A stretch of 32,190 bases of DNA from Pseudonocardia sp. 73-21 (GCF_001899645.1 NZ_MKVV01000109.1:26193-58382), one strand, 5' to 3'; positions 14,530 through 23,003 are shown, counted from the stretch's first letter. Notes: generated from the letters alone by a model not told the origin. Program-made: numbers and translations.

Positions 14530-16622
14530 CCGCCACCCTGACCCCCACCGACCCGCCGACGGCGACACCGCCACCGGCGTCCCCGGCCCGGACCGGCCGC
14601 GAGCGGATCGCGCTCGGCGTCCTGCTCGCCGGCACCGCCGTGCTCTACCTGTGGAACCTCGGCGCGTCGGGCTACGCCAACTCGTTCTACGCCGCGGCCG
14701 TGCGGGCCGGGACGAGGAACTGGGAGGCCCTGCTGTTCGGCTCGCTGGACACGGGCAACACCATCACCGTCGACAAGCCGCCCGCGTCGCTGTGGGTGAT
14801 GGCGCTGTGCGGGCGGATCTTCGGGTTCGACTCCTGGAGCATGCTGGTCCCCGAGGCGCTGATGGGTGTCGCGACGGTGGCGCTAGTCTACGCGGCGGTA
14901 CGCCGGGTGTCCGGCCCCCGCGCGGGTCTGCTGGCCGGTCTCGCGATGGCGCTCACGCCCGTCGCGGTGCTGATGTTCCGCTTCAACAACCCCGACGCCC
15001 TGCTGGTGCTGCTGATGGTCGGCGCGGCCTACGCGACGGTCCGGGCACTGGAGAAGGCCGGGACGCGCTGGCTGGTGCTGGCCGGCGTGCTCATCGGTTT
15101 CGCGTTCCTCGCGAAGCTCGGCCAGGCGCTGATCGTGCTGCCCGCGCTGGCGCTGGTCTACCTGATCACCGCGCCCACCGGCTTCTGGCGCCGCGTCCGG
15201 CAGCTGCTGCTGGGCGGGCTGGCGATGGTCGTGTCGGCGGGCTGGTACGTGGCGCTGACGGAGATCTGGCCGGCCGACAGCCGCCCCTACATCGGCGGCT
15301 CGGTCGGCAACAGCCTGCTGCAGCTGGCGCTGGGCTACAACGGACTCGGCCGGATCTTCGGCAGCTCCGACAATCCCGGCGGCGGTGGCGGCTTCCCGCG
15401 CGGCGGCGGCGGCGCCGCAAGTGGCTTCCCCGGTGGCGGCAGCGGCGGCGGTATCGGCGCCGCACTCGGCGGCGGCGAGGTCGGCATCGGCCGGATGTTC
15501 AGCACCGAGATCGGCGGCCAGGTGGCGTGGTTGCTGCCCGCAGCGCTCGCGCTGCTGGTGGCAGGCCTGTGGACCACCCGGCGGGCTCCGCGCACCGACC
15601 CGACCCGCGCGTCGCTGATCCTCTGGGGCGGCTGGACCCTGGTCACGATGGTGGTCTTCAGCTTCGCGGAGGGGATCTTCCACTCCTACTACACAGTGGC
15701 GCTGGCGCCCGGGATCGCCGGACTCGTCGGCGTCGGCGGGCACGAGCTGTGGCGCCACCGCGCCACCTGGCCGGGACGCGCGACGCTGACCGTCGTCGTC
15801 GCGGGGACGGCGGCGTGGGCCTGGGTGCTGCTGGGCCGTTCGGCGACGTTCCTGCCGTGGCTGCGCTGGGTCGTCGTCGCGCTCGCGGTGATCGCGGTGG
15901 TCGCGCTGCTGGTGCCGGTCTCCGGACGACAGTGGGCCGGGGCCGGTCTGCTCGCCGTCGTGCTCGCGGGCGTCGCCGGGCCCGCCGCCTACGCGGTGGA
16001 CACCTCGATCACCCCGCACACGGGGTCCATCCCGACGGCCGGACCGGCGACGGCCGGTGGCCGCGGTGGCTTCCCCGGCGGGTTCCCCGGCGGCGGCGCT
16101 CCCGGCCAGGGAACGCCCGGCGACGGCCGGCAGCGCGGTGCCGGTGGAGGCCGCGGCATCGGGGAGGAAGCCGCCACCGACCCGGCCCTGGCCGCGCTGC
16201 TGCAGGCCAGCACCACGAAGTGGTCGGCGGCCACCGTCGGGGCGATGGGCGGGGCGGAGCTCGCCCTGTCCAGCGACACCGACGTGATGATGATCGGCGG
16301 CTTCATGGGGTCGGACCCCGCGCCGACGCTGCAGCAGTTCCAGGCCTATGTCGCGGCCGGGGACGTCCACTACTTCGTCGAGGGCGGAGGGGGCTTCGGC
16401 GGCGGGCCCGGCGGGCCGCCGAACGCCGACCAACTGCTGGAGCAGGTGCCCCAGAACGTCCGGGACAGCCCGCAGTTCGAGCAGTTCCTCGATCAGGCCC
16501 GCCGTGGCGGCTTCCCCGGGGGCGGCGGCGACAGCTCGACGATCACCGAGTGGGTGAAGGCCAACTTCGCCTCCAGCACGGTCGGCGGCCGCACCGTCTA
16601 CGACCTCACGAAGCACACGTGA
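14526..16622 (+). CDS. YkcB/ArnT-type GT39 family membrane glycosyltransferase (second copy)
   Basis: A 698-residue paralogue of the product of 11159-13171: VLLAGTAVLYLWNLGASGYANSFYAAAVRAG at the start, ITVDKPPASLWVM in the first loop, LTPVAVLMFRFNNPDALLVLLM in the membrane part, and the same C-terminal soluble domain ending TVYDLTKHT. It carries several Gly-rich stretches: one in an outer loop near residues 282-316 (GGGGFPRGGGGAA), one near 511-545, and short ones near 620-665. GTG at 14526 overlaps the GT2 stop as GTGA, giving tight coupling. The two copies probably use the same lipid-linked sugar on different acceptors or act as a heterodimer; neither can be proven here. It is the last gene of the operon. 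Confidence 0.9.
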   Translation: MTATLTPTDPPTATPPPASPARTGRERIALGVLLAGTAVLYLWNLGASGYANSFYAAAVRAGTRNWEALLFGSLDTGNTITVDKPPASLWVMALCGRIFGFDSWSMLVPEALMGVATVALVYAAVRRVSGPRAGLLAGLAMALTPVAVLMFRFNNPDALLVLLMVGAAYATVRALEKAGTRWLVLAGVLIGFAFLAKLGQALIVLPALALVYLITAPTGFWRRVRQLLLGGLAMVVSAGWYVALTEIWPADSRPYIGGSVGNSLLQLALGYNGLGRIFGSSDNPGGGGGFPRGGGGAASGFPGGGSGGGIGAALGGGEVGIGRMFSTEIGGQVAWLLPAALALLVAGLWTTRRAPRTDPTRASLILWGGWTLVTMVVFSFAEGIFHSYYTVALAPGIAGLVGVGGHELWRHRATWPGRATLTVVVAGTAAWAWVLLGRSATFLPWLRWVVVALAVIAVVALLVPVSGRQWAGAGLLAVVLAGVAGPAAYAVDTSITPHTGSIPTAGPATAGGRGGFPGGFPGGGAPGQGTPGDGRQRGAGGGRGIGEEAATDPALAALLQASTTKWSAATVGAMGGAELALSSDTDVMMIGGFMGSDPAPTLQQFQAYVAAGDVHYFVEGGGGFGGGPGGPPNADQLLEQVPQNVRDSPQFEQFLDQARRGGFPGGGGDSSTITEWVKANFASSTVGGRTVYDLTKHT

Positions 16623-16688
16623 GGTGGCGAACGCGTGCACCCCGATGGCGCACGTCCACCGGTGGGCCCACATCCCGGGAATAGCAGG

Positions 16689-16707
16689 TACCCCCGGGGC
16701 GTATATG
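16689..16707 (+). promoter_or_regulatory. C/G-tract palindrome overlapping a leaderless-type promoter
   Basis: TACCCCCGGGGCGTA (16689-16703) is a palindrome with one mismatch. It overlaps the -10-like TATATG (16702-16707), which lies 5 nt before the ATG of the DUF4396 gene. C/G-tract palindromes flanked by TA are typical of CsoR/RcnR metal regulators. No such regulator is in the window. Confidence 0.4.
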
Positions 16708-16712
16708 GGCGC

Positions 16713-17156
16713 ATGACCCAGACCTCGTGGTCCGTAGCGGCCACCGCCACCCTCCACTGCCTGACGGGCTGCGCCGTCGGCGAGGTGCTCGGCATGGTGA
16801 TCGGCACCGCCGCCGGGCTGTCGAACCCCACCACCGTCGTGCTCTCGATCGTGCTCGCCTTCGTCTTCGGCTACGGCCTCACGATGCGCGGGGTGCTGCG
16901 CGGCGGAGTCGGCCTCCAGCAGGCGTTCCGGATCGCGCTGGCCGCCGACACCGTCTCGATCGTCGTCATGGAGATCATCGACAACGCGGTGGTCGTGGCC
17001 GTCCCGGGCGCGATGGACGCCGGGCTCACCAGCCTGCTGTTCTGGGGATCGCTGGTGTTCGCCCTCGCCGTCGCGTTCGTCGTCACGACGCCGGTGAACC
17101 GCTGGATGATCAGCCGTGGGCGCGGTCACGCCGTCGTGCACGGACGCCACCACTGA
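16713..17156 (+). CDS. DUF4396 family membrane protein
   Basis: A 147-residue membrane protein that I place in the DUF4396 family from its opening (WSVAATATLHCLTGCAVGEVLGM) and four predicted helices (about residues 20-40, 45-65, 80-105 and 110-130). The C-terminus is basic and ends in a His-containing tail. The conserved His-Cys-Leu-x-Gly-Cys stretch in helix 1 could bind a metal. The family's function is unknown; members occur near copper-related genes. The ATG at 16713 is preferred over an upstream start because a TATATG promoter element lies 5 nt before it and the upstream residues are not family-like. Confidence 0.8.
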   Translation: MTQTSWSVAATATLHCLTGCAVGEVLGMVIGTAAGLSNPTTVVLSIVLAFVFGYGLTMRGVLRGGVGLQQAFRIALAADTVSIVVMEIIDNAVVVAVPGAMDAGLTSLLFWGSLVFALAVAFVVTTPVNRWMISRGRGHAVVHGRHH

Positions 17157-17163
17157 GCCCTGC

Positions 17164-17169
17164 CACACT
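17164..17169 (+). promoter_or_regulatory. -10-like hexamer of the acyl-CoA ligase gene
   Basis: CACACT lies 7 nt before the GTG start at 17177, without a ribosome site. The same hexamer at the same kind of distance precedes the YdbS-like gene (20935-20940). Confidence 0.4.
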
Positions 17170-17176
17170 CGGGCAC

Positions 17177-18745
17177 GTGGACCTCGTGGGATGGACGATG
17201 GGCACGGCGCGGGCCGTGCTCGAGCTGACCCGCTCGGGCGTGGTGCGCCCCGTCCGGCCCGACCGCCTGCTCGGGATGGGCGAGGGCCTGCTGCGCTACG
17301 GCGCCACGGTGGCCGCCGGCTGCGTGGCCGGCGCCGCCCGGCATCCCGACCGCACCGCGATCGTCGACGACGCCGGCTGGCTCAGCTACGCCGAGCTGCA
17401 CCGGCGCACCGACCGGCTGGCCCGCGCGTTCGCCGACCGCGGGATCGGGCCCGGGGTGCGGGTCGGGGTGCTGTGCCGCAACCACCGCGGCCCCGTCGAG
17501 ACCCAGATCGCCCTGGGCAAGCTGGGCGCGGACGCCGTGCTGCTCAACACGGGGCTGTCGGCGTCGCAGCTCACGGCGGTGATCGACGAACTGGGCCTGC
17601 ACACCGTCGTCGCCGACGAGGAGTACGTGCCGGCGGTGCGGAGCTGCCGGGTCGTCACGGCCTGGGGCGCGGGGCCGACCACGCTCGAGGACCTCGTCGC
17701 CCGCGACGGCGACGCACCGCTGCCGCTGCTACCGCCGTCCGGCCACACGATCGTGCTCACCTCGGGCACCACCGGCCCGCCCAAGGGCGCCCGCCGGCCC
17801 GCCCCGCACAGCCTCGCGCCGGTGGCCGCGGTGCTCTCGGCGATCCCGCTGCGCGCCGGCGAGCCCGTCCTGATCGCGGCGCCGCTGCTGCACACCTGGG
17901 GCAACGCCGGGCTGCTGCTGTCGCTGCTGCACGGTGCGCCGATGATCCTCCGCCGCAAGTTCGATCCCGCGGACGTGGTGGAGCAGCACTGCGACGCCGT
18001 GTTCGCGGTCCCGGTGATGCTGCAACGCCTCCTGGAGACCGACCTCCGGTGGGTGCACGCGCCCCGGATCGTCGCCGTCAGCGGCTCGGCGCTGCCCGCG
18101 TCATTGGCCACCGCGTTCATGGACCGCTTCGGCGACGTCCTCTACAACCTCTACGGCTCCACCGAGGTGTCGTGGGTGAGCATCGCCGGGCCCGCCGACC
18201 TGCGCGCCGCTCCCGGAACAGCGGGCCGCGCGCCCGCGGGCACCCGCCTGCTGATCGTCGCCGAGGACGGGGCGCCGGTCGAGCCGGGCGGGGAGGGCCG
18301 GGTGTTCGTGGGCAACGACATGCCGTTCGACGGCTACACACGCGACGACGCCGACGTCGAACGCATCGACGGGCTGATGGGCACCGGCGACGTCGGCCAC
18401 CTCGACGCGGACGGGCGGCTGCACCTCACCGGCCGCGCCGACGACATGATCGTCAGCGGCGGGGAGAACGTGCACCCTGGCCCGGTCGAGGAGCTGCTCG
18501 GCGCGCGGCCCGAGGTGCGCGAGGCCGCGGTCACCGGTGTGCCCGACGACGAGTACGGCCAGCGGCTGGCGGCGTTCGTGGTGCTCGCGGACGGGGCGAG
18601 CGTCGAGGCCGACGACGTCCGCGACTGGGTGCGCGCCGAGCTGAGCCGCTTCGCGGTGCCGCGTGACGTGGAGTTCGTCGACACGCTGCCGCGCAACGCG
18701 ACCGGCAAGGTGGTGCACCGCGAGCTGGTCACCCGATCGGGTTAG
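17177..18745 (+). CDS. AMP-dependent acyl-CoA synthetase/ligase
   Basis: A 522-residue ANL-superfamily enzyme that adenylates a carboxylic acid with ATP and then forms the CoA thioester. The P-loop is LTSGTTGPPKGA (about residues 195-206), the A5 motif NLYGSTEVSW follows, and the hinge region GRADDMIVSGGENVHPGPVEELL precedes the C-terminal domain. The catalytic Lys of the A10 motif is present in NATGKVVHREL near the end. The typical Tyr of GGENVYP is His here. The N-terminal ~40 residues resemble fatty-acid/FadD-type ligases of Actinobacteria. GTG at 17177 has a -10-like CACACT 7 nt upstream. It may activate fatty or aromatic acids; the acyl chain is not predictable. Confidence 0.93.
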   Translation: MDLVGWTMGTARAVLELTRSGVVRPVRPDRLLGMGEGLLRYGATVAAGCVAGAARHPDRTAIVDDAGWLSYAELHRRTDRLARAFADRGIGPGVRVGVLCRNHRGPVETQIALGKLGADAVLLNTGLSASQLTAVIDELGLHTVVADEEYVPAVRSCRVVTAWGAGPTTLEDLVARDGDAPLPLLPPSGHTIVLTSGTTGPPKGARRPAPHSLAPVAAVLSAIPLRAGEPVLIAAPLLHTWGNAGLLLSLLHGAPMILRRKFDPADVVEQHCDAVFAVPVMLQRLLETDLRWVHAPRIVAVSGSALPASLATAFMDRFGDVLYNLYGSTEVSWVSIAGPADLRAAPGTAGRAPAGTRLLIVAEDGAPVEPGGEGRVFVGNDMPFDGYTRDDADVERIDGLMGTGDVGHLDADGRLHLTGRADDMIVSGGENVHPGPVEELLGARPEVREAAVTGVPDDEYGQRLAAFVVLADGASVEADDVRDWVRAELSRFAVPRDVEFVDTLPRNATGKVVHRELVTRSG

Positions 18746-18758
18746 GCGACCCTTACAG

Positions 18759-18764
18759 TAGCGT
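18759..18764 (+). promoter_or_regulatory. -10-like hexamer of the sucrase/ferredoxin-like gene
   Basis: TAGCGT lies 6 nt before the ATG at 18771; an overlapping TACAGT (18754-18759) is an alternative. The identical TAGCGT at 19623-19628 lies 7 nt before the next gene. Confidence 0.45.
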
Positions 18765-18770
18765 GCCGCC

Positions 18771-19625
18771 ATGGATGCGACGGCGGCTCGCTGTGCGGTG
18801 CTCGCGCGCGCACTCGACGAGCCGCTGGCCGGCACCGCCCCGGTCGCCCCGCGCTGGGTGTGCCTGGAGCACCGCGGAGCCTGGCCCCGTGACGTCGGCG
18901 AGCACCCCGATCCGGCGGTGGCGGCGTTCGCGGCGCGGGCCACGGCGTCCGGGTGGCGGTTGCTGCTGATCCGGCGGCCGGGCAGGCGGTGCGCCGACGC
19001 CGAGGGCCGCGTCTACCTCACCGACACGACGCCGTCGGTGGCCCGCACCACGCGGCTGACGGTCGCGGGCCCGGCCGACCTGGCGTCGGTGCCGCTGCCC
19101 ACCAGCGGTCCGCTCCCCGGTGCGGTCGTGACCGATCCGCTGCTCATGGTGTGCACCCACGGCCGTCGCGACCGCTGCTGCGCCCTCGACGGACGGACGC
19201 TCGCTCTGGCCGTCGGTGATGCGGACGTGTGGGAGTGCAGCCACCTCGGCGGCCACCGGTTCGCCCCCACCGCGCTGGTGCTGCCCACCGGCTACCTCTA
19301 CGGACGGCTGGACGTCAGCTCCGCGGTGAGCGCTCGCAAGGCGGCCGGGCTGGGCGAGGTGGAGCCGGCGCTGTGCCGGGGCCGCTCGACGTGGTCGCCG
19401 GCGGGGCAGGTGGCCGAGCTCGCCGTGCGCGCGGCCACCGGCCTGCGCGACGCCGACGCGCTGGCCGTCGTCGAGGGCTCCTCGATCGGGGTGCATGCGA
19501 AGGACGGCCGGAGCTGGAACGTGGACGTCGAACCCGACGACGGCCCCACCCGCCCCGCCTCCTGCGGCGCCGACGCCGTGCCGTCGCGGGTGCTACGGGC
19601 CGCGCGCATCCGACTGCGCGCGTAG
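18771..19625 (+). CDS. Sucrase/ferredoxin-like family protein
   Basis: A 284-residue protein of the sucrase/ferredoxin-like family (Pfam Suc_Fer-like), which has a thioredoxin-fold [2Fe-2S] domain. The likely cluster ligands are seen in VCTHGRRDRCCALDGR (Cys128, Cys136/137) and in WECSHLGGHRFAP (Cys156, His162); the mixed Cys/His set matches the family. The N-terminal half (Cys8, Cys31, SGWRLLLIRRPGR) is also family-like. Despite the name, sucrase activity is not expected; family members are probably electron carriers. It lies 25 bp after the ligase gene but has its own leaderless-type promoter. Start ATG is clear. Confidence 0.87.
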   Translation: MDATAARCAVLARALDEPLAGTAPVAPRWVCLEHRGAWPRDVGEHPDPAVAAFAARATASGWRLLLIRRPGRRCADAEGRVYLTDTTPSVARTTRLTVAGPADLASVPLPTSGPLPGAVVTDPLLMVCTHGRRDRCCALDGRTLALAVGDADVWECSHLGGHRFAPTALVLPTGYLYGRLDVSSAVSARKAAGLGEVEPALCRGRSTWSPAGQVAELAVRAATGLRDADALAVVEGSSIGVHAKDGRSWNVDVEPDDGPTRPASCGADAVPSRVLRAARIRLRA

Positions 19626-19628
19626 CGT
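19623..19628 (+). promoter_or_regulatory. -10-like hexamer of the divergent acyl-CoA dehydrogenase gene
   Basis: TAGCGT overlaps the stop codon of the upstream gene and lies 7 nt before the GTG at 19636. Confidence 0.45.
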
Positions 19629-19635
19629 TTTCCGG

Positions 19636-20781
19636 GTGACCACCACCGGGACCGCCGCCGACGCGGTGGCGGACATGTTCACCTCGCCCCTCGCGGACCA
19701 TCCCGCCGTCGTGGCCGCGGCCCGGATCGCGGACGACGTCCTCGCCCCGCACGCCGCCGCGGCCGACGACCCGGCCCGCGGCGTCGATCCCGCCCACCTC
19801 GCGCAGCTGGCTGACGCCCGCCTGCTCAGCGTGACCGTCCCGGAGGCCGAGGGCGGCTACGGCGCGAGCGCGCGGGTGGACGCCGAGGCCGTGGAGCTGC
19901 TCAGCGGCGCCTGCACGGCCACGTGGTTCGTCACCACCCAGCACAACACCCCGCAGGCCCTGGCCCGGGGAACCCAGGGCCTGCCCCCGGAGGCGGTCAC
20001 CCACGGCCCGGCCGCCGCGCGGCATCGCGCCGGGCTGGCTGACGCCTCCACCACCGCGGGCATCGCGATCGCGCACATCCGCCGACCGGGCCCGCCCGCC
20101 GTCCGCACCGAGCGCGACGGCACCGGCTGGCGGTTCTCCGGTTCCGCGGACTGGTGCACCGGCTGGGGTCTGATCGACCTGGTCATGATCGCCGCGGCCA
20201 CCGCCGACGACCGGTTCGTGCTGGCCCTGGTCCCTGCTCGGGACCAACCGGGCCTGCGGGCCGGGCCCCCGCTGCCGCTGTCGGTGATGGGCGGGACGCG
20301 CACGGTGGCGCTGGAGATGGACGGCCTCGCCGTGGGCGCCGACGACGTGCTCGCGGTGCTGGACGCGCCGCCGTGGCGCGTCGTCGACGCCGCCCGCACC
20401 GCCAACACCAAACCCGCCGCGCTGGGCCTGCTGCGCCGGGTCCTGGTGGGGCTCGCGGAGCTCGGCACGGCCCGGAACCGCCCCGAGGCGGTGGACACCG
20501 CGCTGGCGCTGGCCCCCCGCGCCGTCGAGCTGCGGGCGGAGGCCTACGCGCTGATGGACGTCCCGATGGCCGAGCGGGTGCCCGAGCGGGTCGCGGTGCG
20601 GGCGGAGCTCGGCGAGCTGACGGTCCGCGCCGCCCACGCCCTCATCGCGGCCCGTGCCGGCAGCGCACTGCTCACCACGAGCCCCGAACAGCGCTGGGCC
20701 CGCGAGGCGGCGTTCCACCTGATCCAGGGCCAGACCGCCGGCGTCCGCGCGGCCCAACTGGCGGCCTTCGGCCACCCGTGA
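19636..20781 (+). CDS. Divergent acyl-CoA dehydrogenase family protein
   Basis: A 381-residue protein with the overall acyl-CoA dehydrogenase layout: helical N-domain ending LLSVTVPEAEGGYGASARV, a TWFVTTQHNTPQALARG segment, a beta-domain (GWRFSGSADWCTGWGLIDLVMIAA) and a helical C-domain ending FHLIQGQTAGVRAAQLAAFG. The usual signature motifs around the catalytic Glu and the GGxGY loop are not recognisable, so it may be a flavin-dependent monooxygenase-type or non-dehydrogenase member of the superfamily. GTG at 19636 is chosen because a -10-like hexamer lies 7 nt upstream and the preceding frame overlaps the sucrase-like gene. It is probably monocistronic. A GC hairpin follows at 20791-20829. 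Confidence 0.85.
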   Translation: MTTTGTAADAVADMFTSPLADHPAVVAAARIADDVLAPHAAAADDPARGVDPAHLAQLADARLLSVTVPEAEGGYGASARVDAEAVELLSGACTATWFVTTQHNTPQALARGTQGLPPEAVTHGPAAARHRAGLADASTTAGIAIAHIRRPGPPAVRTERDGTGWRFSGSADWCTGWGLIDLVMIAAATADDRFVLALVPARDQPGLRAGPPLPLSVMGGTRTVALEMDGLAVGADDVLAVLDAPPWRVVDAARTANTKPAALGLLRRVLVGLAELGTARNRPEAVDTALALAPRAVELRAEAYALMDVPMAERVPERVAVRAELGELTVRAAHALIAARAGSALLTTSPEQRWAREAAFHLIQGQTAGVRAAQLAAFGHP

Positions 20782-20790
20782 GCGGAGCCG

Positions 20791-20829
20791 CCGCGCCGCC
20801 GCCGTCCCGTCGCGCGGGCCGCGGCGCGG
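20791..20829 (+). terminator. GC-rich stem-loop after the acyl-CoA dehydrogenase-like gene
   Basis: CCGCGCCGC (20791-20799) pairs perfectly with GCGGCGCGG (20821-20829) around a 21-nt loop. It starts 10 bp after the stop and has no T-tract. The rest of the 165-bp gap holds only the promoter of the next gene. Confidence 0.45.
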
Positions 20830-20934
20830 TGCTGACGGTGCGCGGCGAGAAAGCCCACACCCGGTCGGCCGCGTGCGAGCAGCCGGCGGTGGACTCGGAG
20901 CTCCTGCCGCCCGACCGACGGCGGCCCGTTCCGG

Positions 20935-20940
20935 CACACT
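20935..20940 (+). promoter_or_regulatory. -10-like hexamer of the PH-domain gene pair
   Basis: CACACT is 6 nt before the ATG at 20947; no ribosome site is present. Confidence 0.4.
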
Positions 20941-20946
20941 GCGGTC

Positions 20947-21450
20947 ATGACCACCGGGCCCACGACGACCGCGCTGCCCCTGCGACCCCCGGCGCACCAG
21001 GTCAGCCCCCGCGCCGTGCGGTGGTGGCAGCTGCGCGACCTGATCACCGTGCTCGTCCTGCTGGCGCCGCAGGTGGTGCTGGAGATCGTGTTCGGTACCG
21101 GCTGGCTGGTGATGACGGCGATCGTCACGGCCGTCGTGGGGGCGGCGTACGTCCTGGCCGTGCCGCCGTTGCTGTTCCGCATCCACCGGTGGGAGATCAC
21201 CGACGAGGCCGTCTACACGCTGTCGGGCTGGCTCGTGCGGGAGTGGCGGATCGCGCCGATCTCGCGCGTGCAGACCGTCGACACCGAGCACGGGCCGTTG
21301 CAGCAGCTCATGAGGCTGGCGAGCGTCACGGTCACCACGGCGTCGGCCAAGGGCCCGGTGAAGATCCGCGGCCTCGACGCGGCCGACGCGGCCGAGCTCG
21401 CCCGGGTCCTGACGGAGACGACGCAGGCCACGCCAGGTGACGCGACGTGA
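20947..21450 (+). CDS. YdbS-like bacterial PH-domain membrane protein
   Basis: A 167-residue protein with two membrane helices (about residues 33-52 and 57-80) followed by one bacterial PH-like (bPH2/DUF304) domain: the strand WEITDEAVYTLSGWLVREWRIAPISRVQTVDTEHGPLQQLM is typical. YdbS and YdbT form a pair in many Gram-positives; in Bacillus they were linked to resistance to some bacteriocins, but the molecular role is unclear. Its stop overlaps the GTG start of the YdbT-like gene (GTGA), so the two are made together and probably form a complex in the cytoplasmic membrane. Confidence 0.9.
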   Translation: MTTGPTTTALPLRPPAHQVSPRAVRWWQLRDLITVLVLLAPQVVLEIVFGTGWLVMTAIVTAVVGAAYVLAVPPLLFRIHRWEITDEAVYTLSGWLVREWRIAPISRVQTVDTEHGPLQQLMRLASVTVTTASAKGPVKIRGLDAADAAELARVLTETTQATPGDAT

Positions 21451-23003
21451 CGACCGCCGTGGTCGAAATCCCGTGGCGGCGGCTCGATCCCCGCATGCTC
21501 GTCGTCACCCCGATCGGAATGATCGTCCGGTTGCTCCCGGCGTTCGCCATCGTGCTGATCACCGGTGGCGGCAACGGCGACACCGGACGCCTGATCGGCA
21601 CCGGCGTGGCCATCGTGCTCATCGTCGGGCTCGGCGTGATCCGCTGGCGCACCACGCGGTACCGCATCACGCCCGAGCGCGTGGAGCTGCACAGCGGCTG
21701 GCTGCGCCGCCAGCGCCGCTCGGTGCCGCGCGACCGCATCCGCACCGTCGACCTCACCGCCAAGCTGGAGCACCGCCTGTTCGGGCTCAGCGTCGTGAAG
21801 ATCGGGTCGGCGTCGGGATCGTCGAGCGAGCACCACGGCCTGAGCCTGGACGCGGTGAGCAAGGCCGAGGCGGACCTGCTGCGCCGCGAGCTGCTGGAAC
21901 ACTCCCCCTCCCCCGTTCCGGTGGCGGCGACCGCGGCGCCGGCGGAGGTCCTCGCGCGGTTGGACTGGTCGTGGCTGCGCTTCGCCCCGCTGACGTTCTC
22001 CTCGCTCGCCGGCGTCGGTGTGATCGCGGCGGCGGTGTTCAACATCCTCAACGACTTCGGCGTCGACCCCACCGAGATCGGCGCGGTGGACGACGCCGCG
22101 ATCCGGCTGTCCAACGGACCGATCTGGGCGGCTGTGGGCGTCGTCGCGGCGGTCGTCCTGGCCACGGCCGTGCTGGGGGCCCTGCTGCTGTTCACCGAGC
22201 GCTGGTTCGGCTACCGCCTGACGCGCGAGCGCTCCGGCGAGGGCAGCACCCTGCGCGTGCACCGCGGGCTGTTCACCCGTCGCTCGCTGTCGGTGGCCGA
22301 ACGCCGGATGCGCGGGGCCGAGATCGTCGAGCCGCTGCTGCTGCGGGCCGGCCGCGGGGCGCAGTGCCGGGCGCTGTCGGCCGGGCTGGCCAAGGACGCG
22401 CAGGGCGGCGTGCTGCAGCCCCCGGTGCCGCGCGCCGAGGCCCACCGCGTGGCGTCGGCGGCGTTGCGGGAACCGCCGTCGGAGATCACCGGAGCGGTCC
22501 TGCGCCACCACCCGCGGGCGGCCCTGACCCGGCGCATGACGCGTGCCCTGGGCCCGACGGCCGTGCTGGTCGTCGTCGCGTTCGTGGCGGGCTCGCTGGT
22601 GCCGTGGTTGGGCTGGGCCGGCCCGACGAGTCTGGTCCTGCTGCCCGTCGCGGCGCTGATCGGTTGGGACCGCTACCGCAACCTCGGCCACGAGCTCACC
22701 GCCCGCTACCTGGTGAGCCGGCAGGGTGCGGTGGCGCGGCGCACCGTGGCGCTGCAGCGGTCGGGCGTCATCGGCTGGACGGTGCGGCAGAGCGTTTTCC
22801 AGCGCCGCGTGGGCCTGGTGACCCTGGAGGCGGTGACGGGCGCCGGGGCGGGCGGCTACGACGTGCTGGACCTGGCGGCGGCCGACGCGGTGGCCCTGGC
22901 CGACGCGGCGGTGCCCGACCTGCTCACCCCGTTCCTGCTGGCCCCCGCCGCTACGGGTCGTGCGCGCGTCAGCGGCGCCGGGTGCCGAACAGGCCGCGGG
23001 TGA
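21447..23003 (+). CDS. YdbT-like protein with multiple bacterial PH domains
   Basis: A 518-residue membrane protein of the YdbT type. It has repeated units of paired membrane helices and bPH2 domains: the first near residues 15-150 (TRYRITPERVELHSGWLRRQRRSVPRDRIRTVDL), a second near 180-330 (helices at about 180-200 and 225-250), and a third near 370-500 (HELTARYLVSRQGAVARRTVALQRSGVIGWTV). Each unit keeps the pattern of a turn followed by R-x-x-x-x-x-R-I/V. It is coupled to the YdbS-like gene. Its last 35 bp overlap the convergent HerA-like gene, so the two mRNAs are antisense at their ends. Confidence 0.9.
   Translation: MTTAVVEIPWRRLDPRMLVVTPIGMIVRLLPAFAIVLITGGGNGDTGRLIGTGVAIVLIVGLGVIRWRTTRYRITPERVELHSGWLRRQRRSVPRDRIRTVDLTAKLEHRLFGLSVVKIGSASGSSSEHHGLSLDAVSKAEADLLRRELLEHSPSPVPVAATAAPAEVLARLDWSWLRFAPLTFSSLAGVGVIAAAVFNILNDFGVDPTEIGAVDDAAIRLSNGPIWAAVGVVAAVVLATAVLGALLLFTERWFGYRLTRERSGEGSTLRVHRGLFTRRSLSVAERRMRGAEIVEPLLLRAGRGAQCRALSAGLAKDAQGGVLQPPVPRAEAHRVASAALREPPSEITGAVLRHHPRAALTRRMTRALGPTAVLVVVAFVAGSLVPWLGWAGPTSLVLLPVAALIGWDRYRNLGHELTARYLVSRQGAVARRTVALQRSGVIGWTVRQSVFQRRVGLVTLEAVTGAGAGGYDVLDLAAADAVALADAAVPDLLTPFLLAPAATGRARVSGAGCRTGRG

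Noticed and set aside
16656..16671. Overlapping 10-bp palindromes CCACCGGTGG and GTGGGCCCAC after the second GT39 gene
   Set aside because: They are short and mutually exclusive in folding, and GC-rich 10-bp palindromes are expected by chance here. No terminator or operator claim is justified.
18742..18755. Iron-box-like TTAGGCGACCCTTA before the sucrase/ferredoxin-like gene
   Set aside because: Only the outer TTAGG and part of CCTAA match the IdeR/DmdR consensus, and it is shorter than the 19-bp site. I do not consider it supported.
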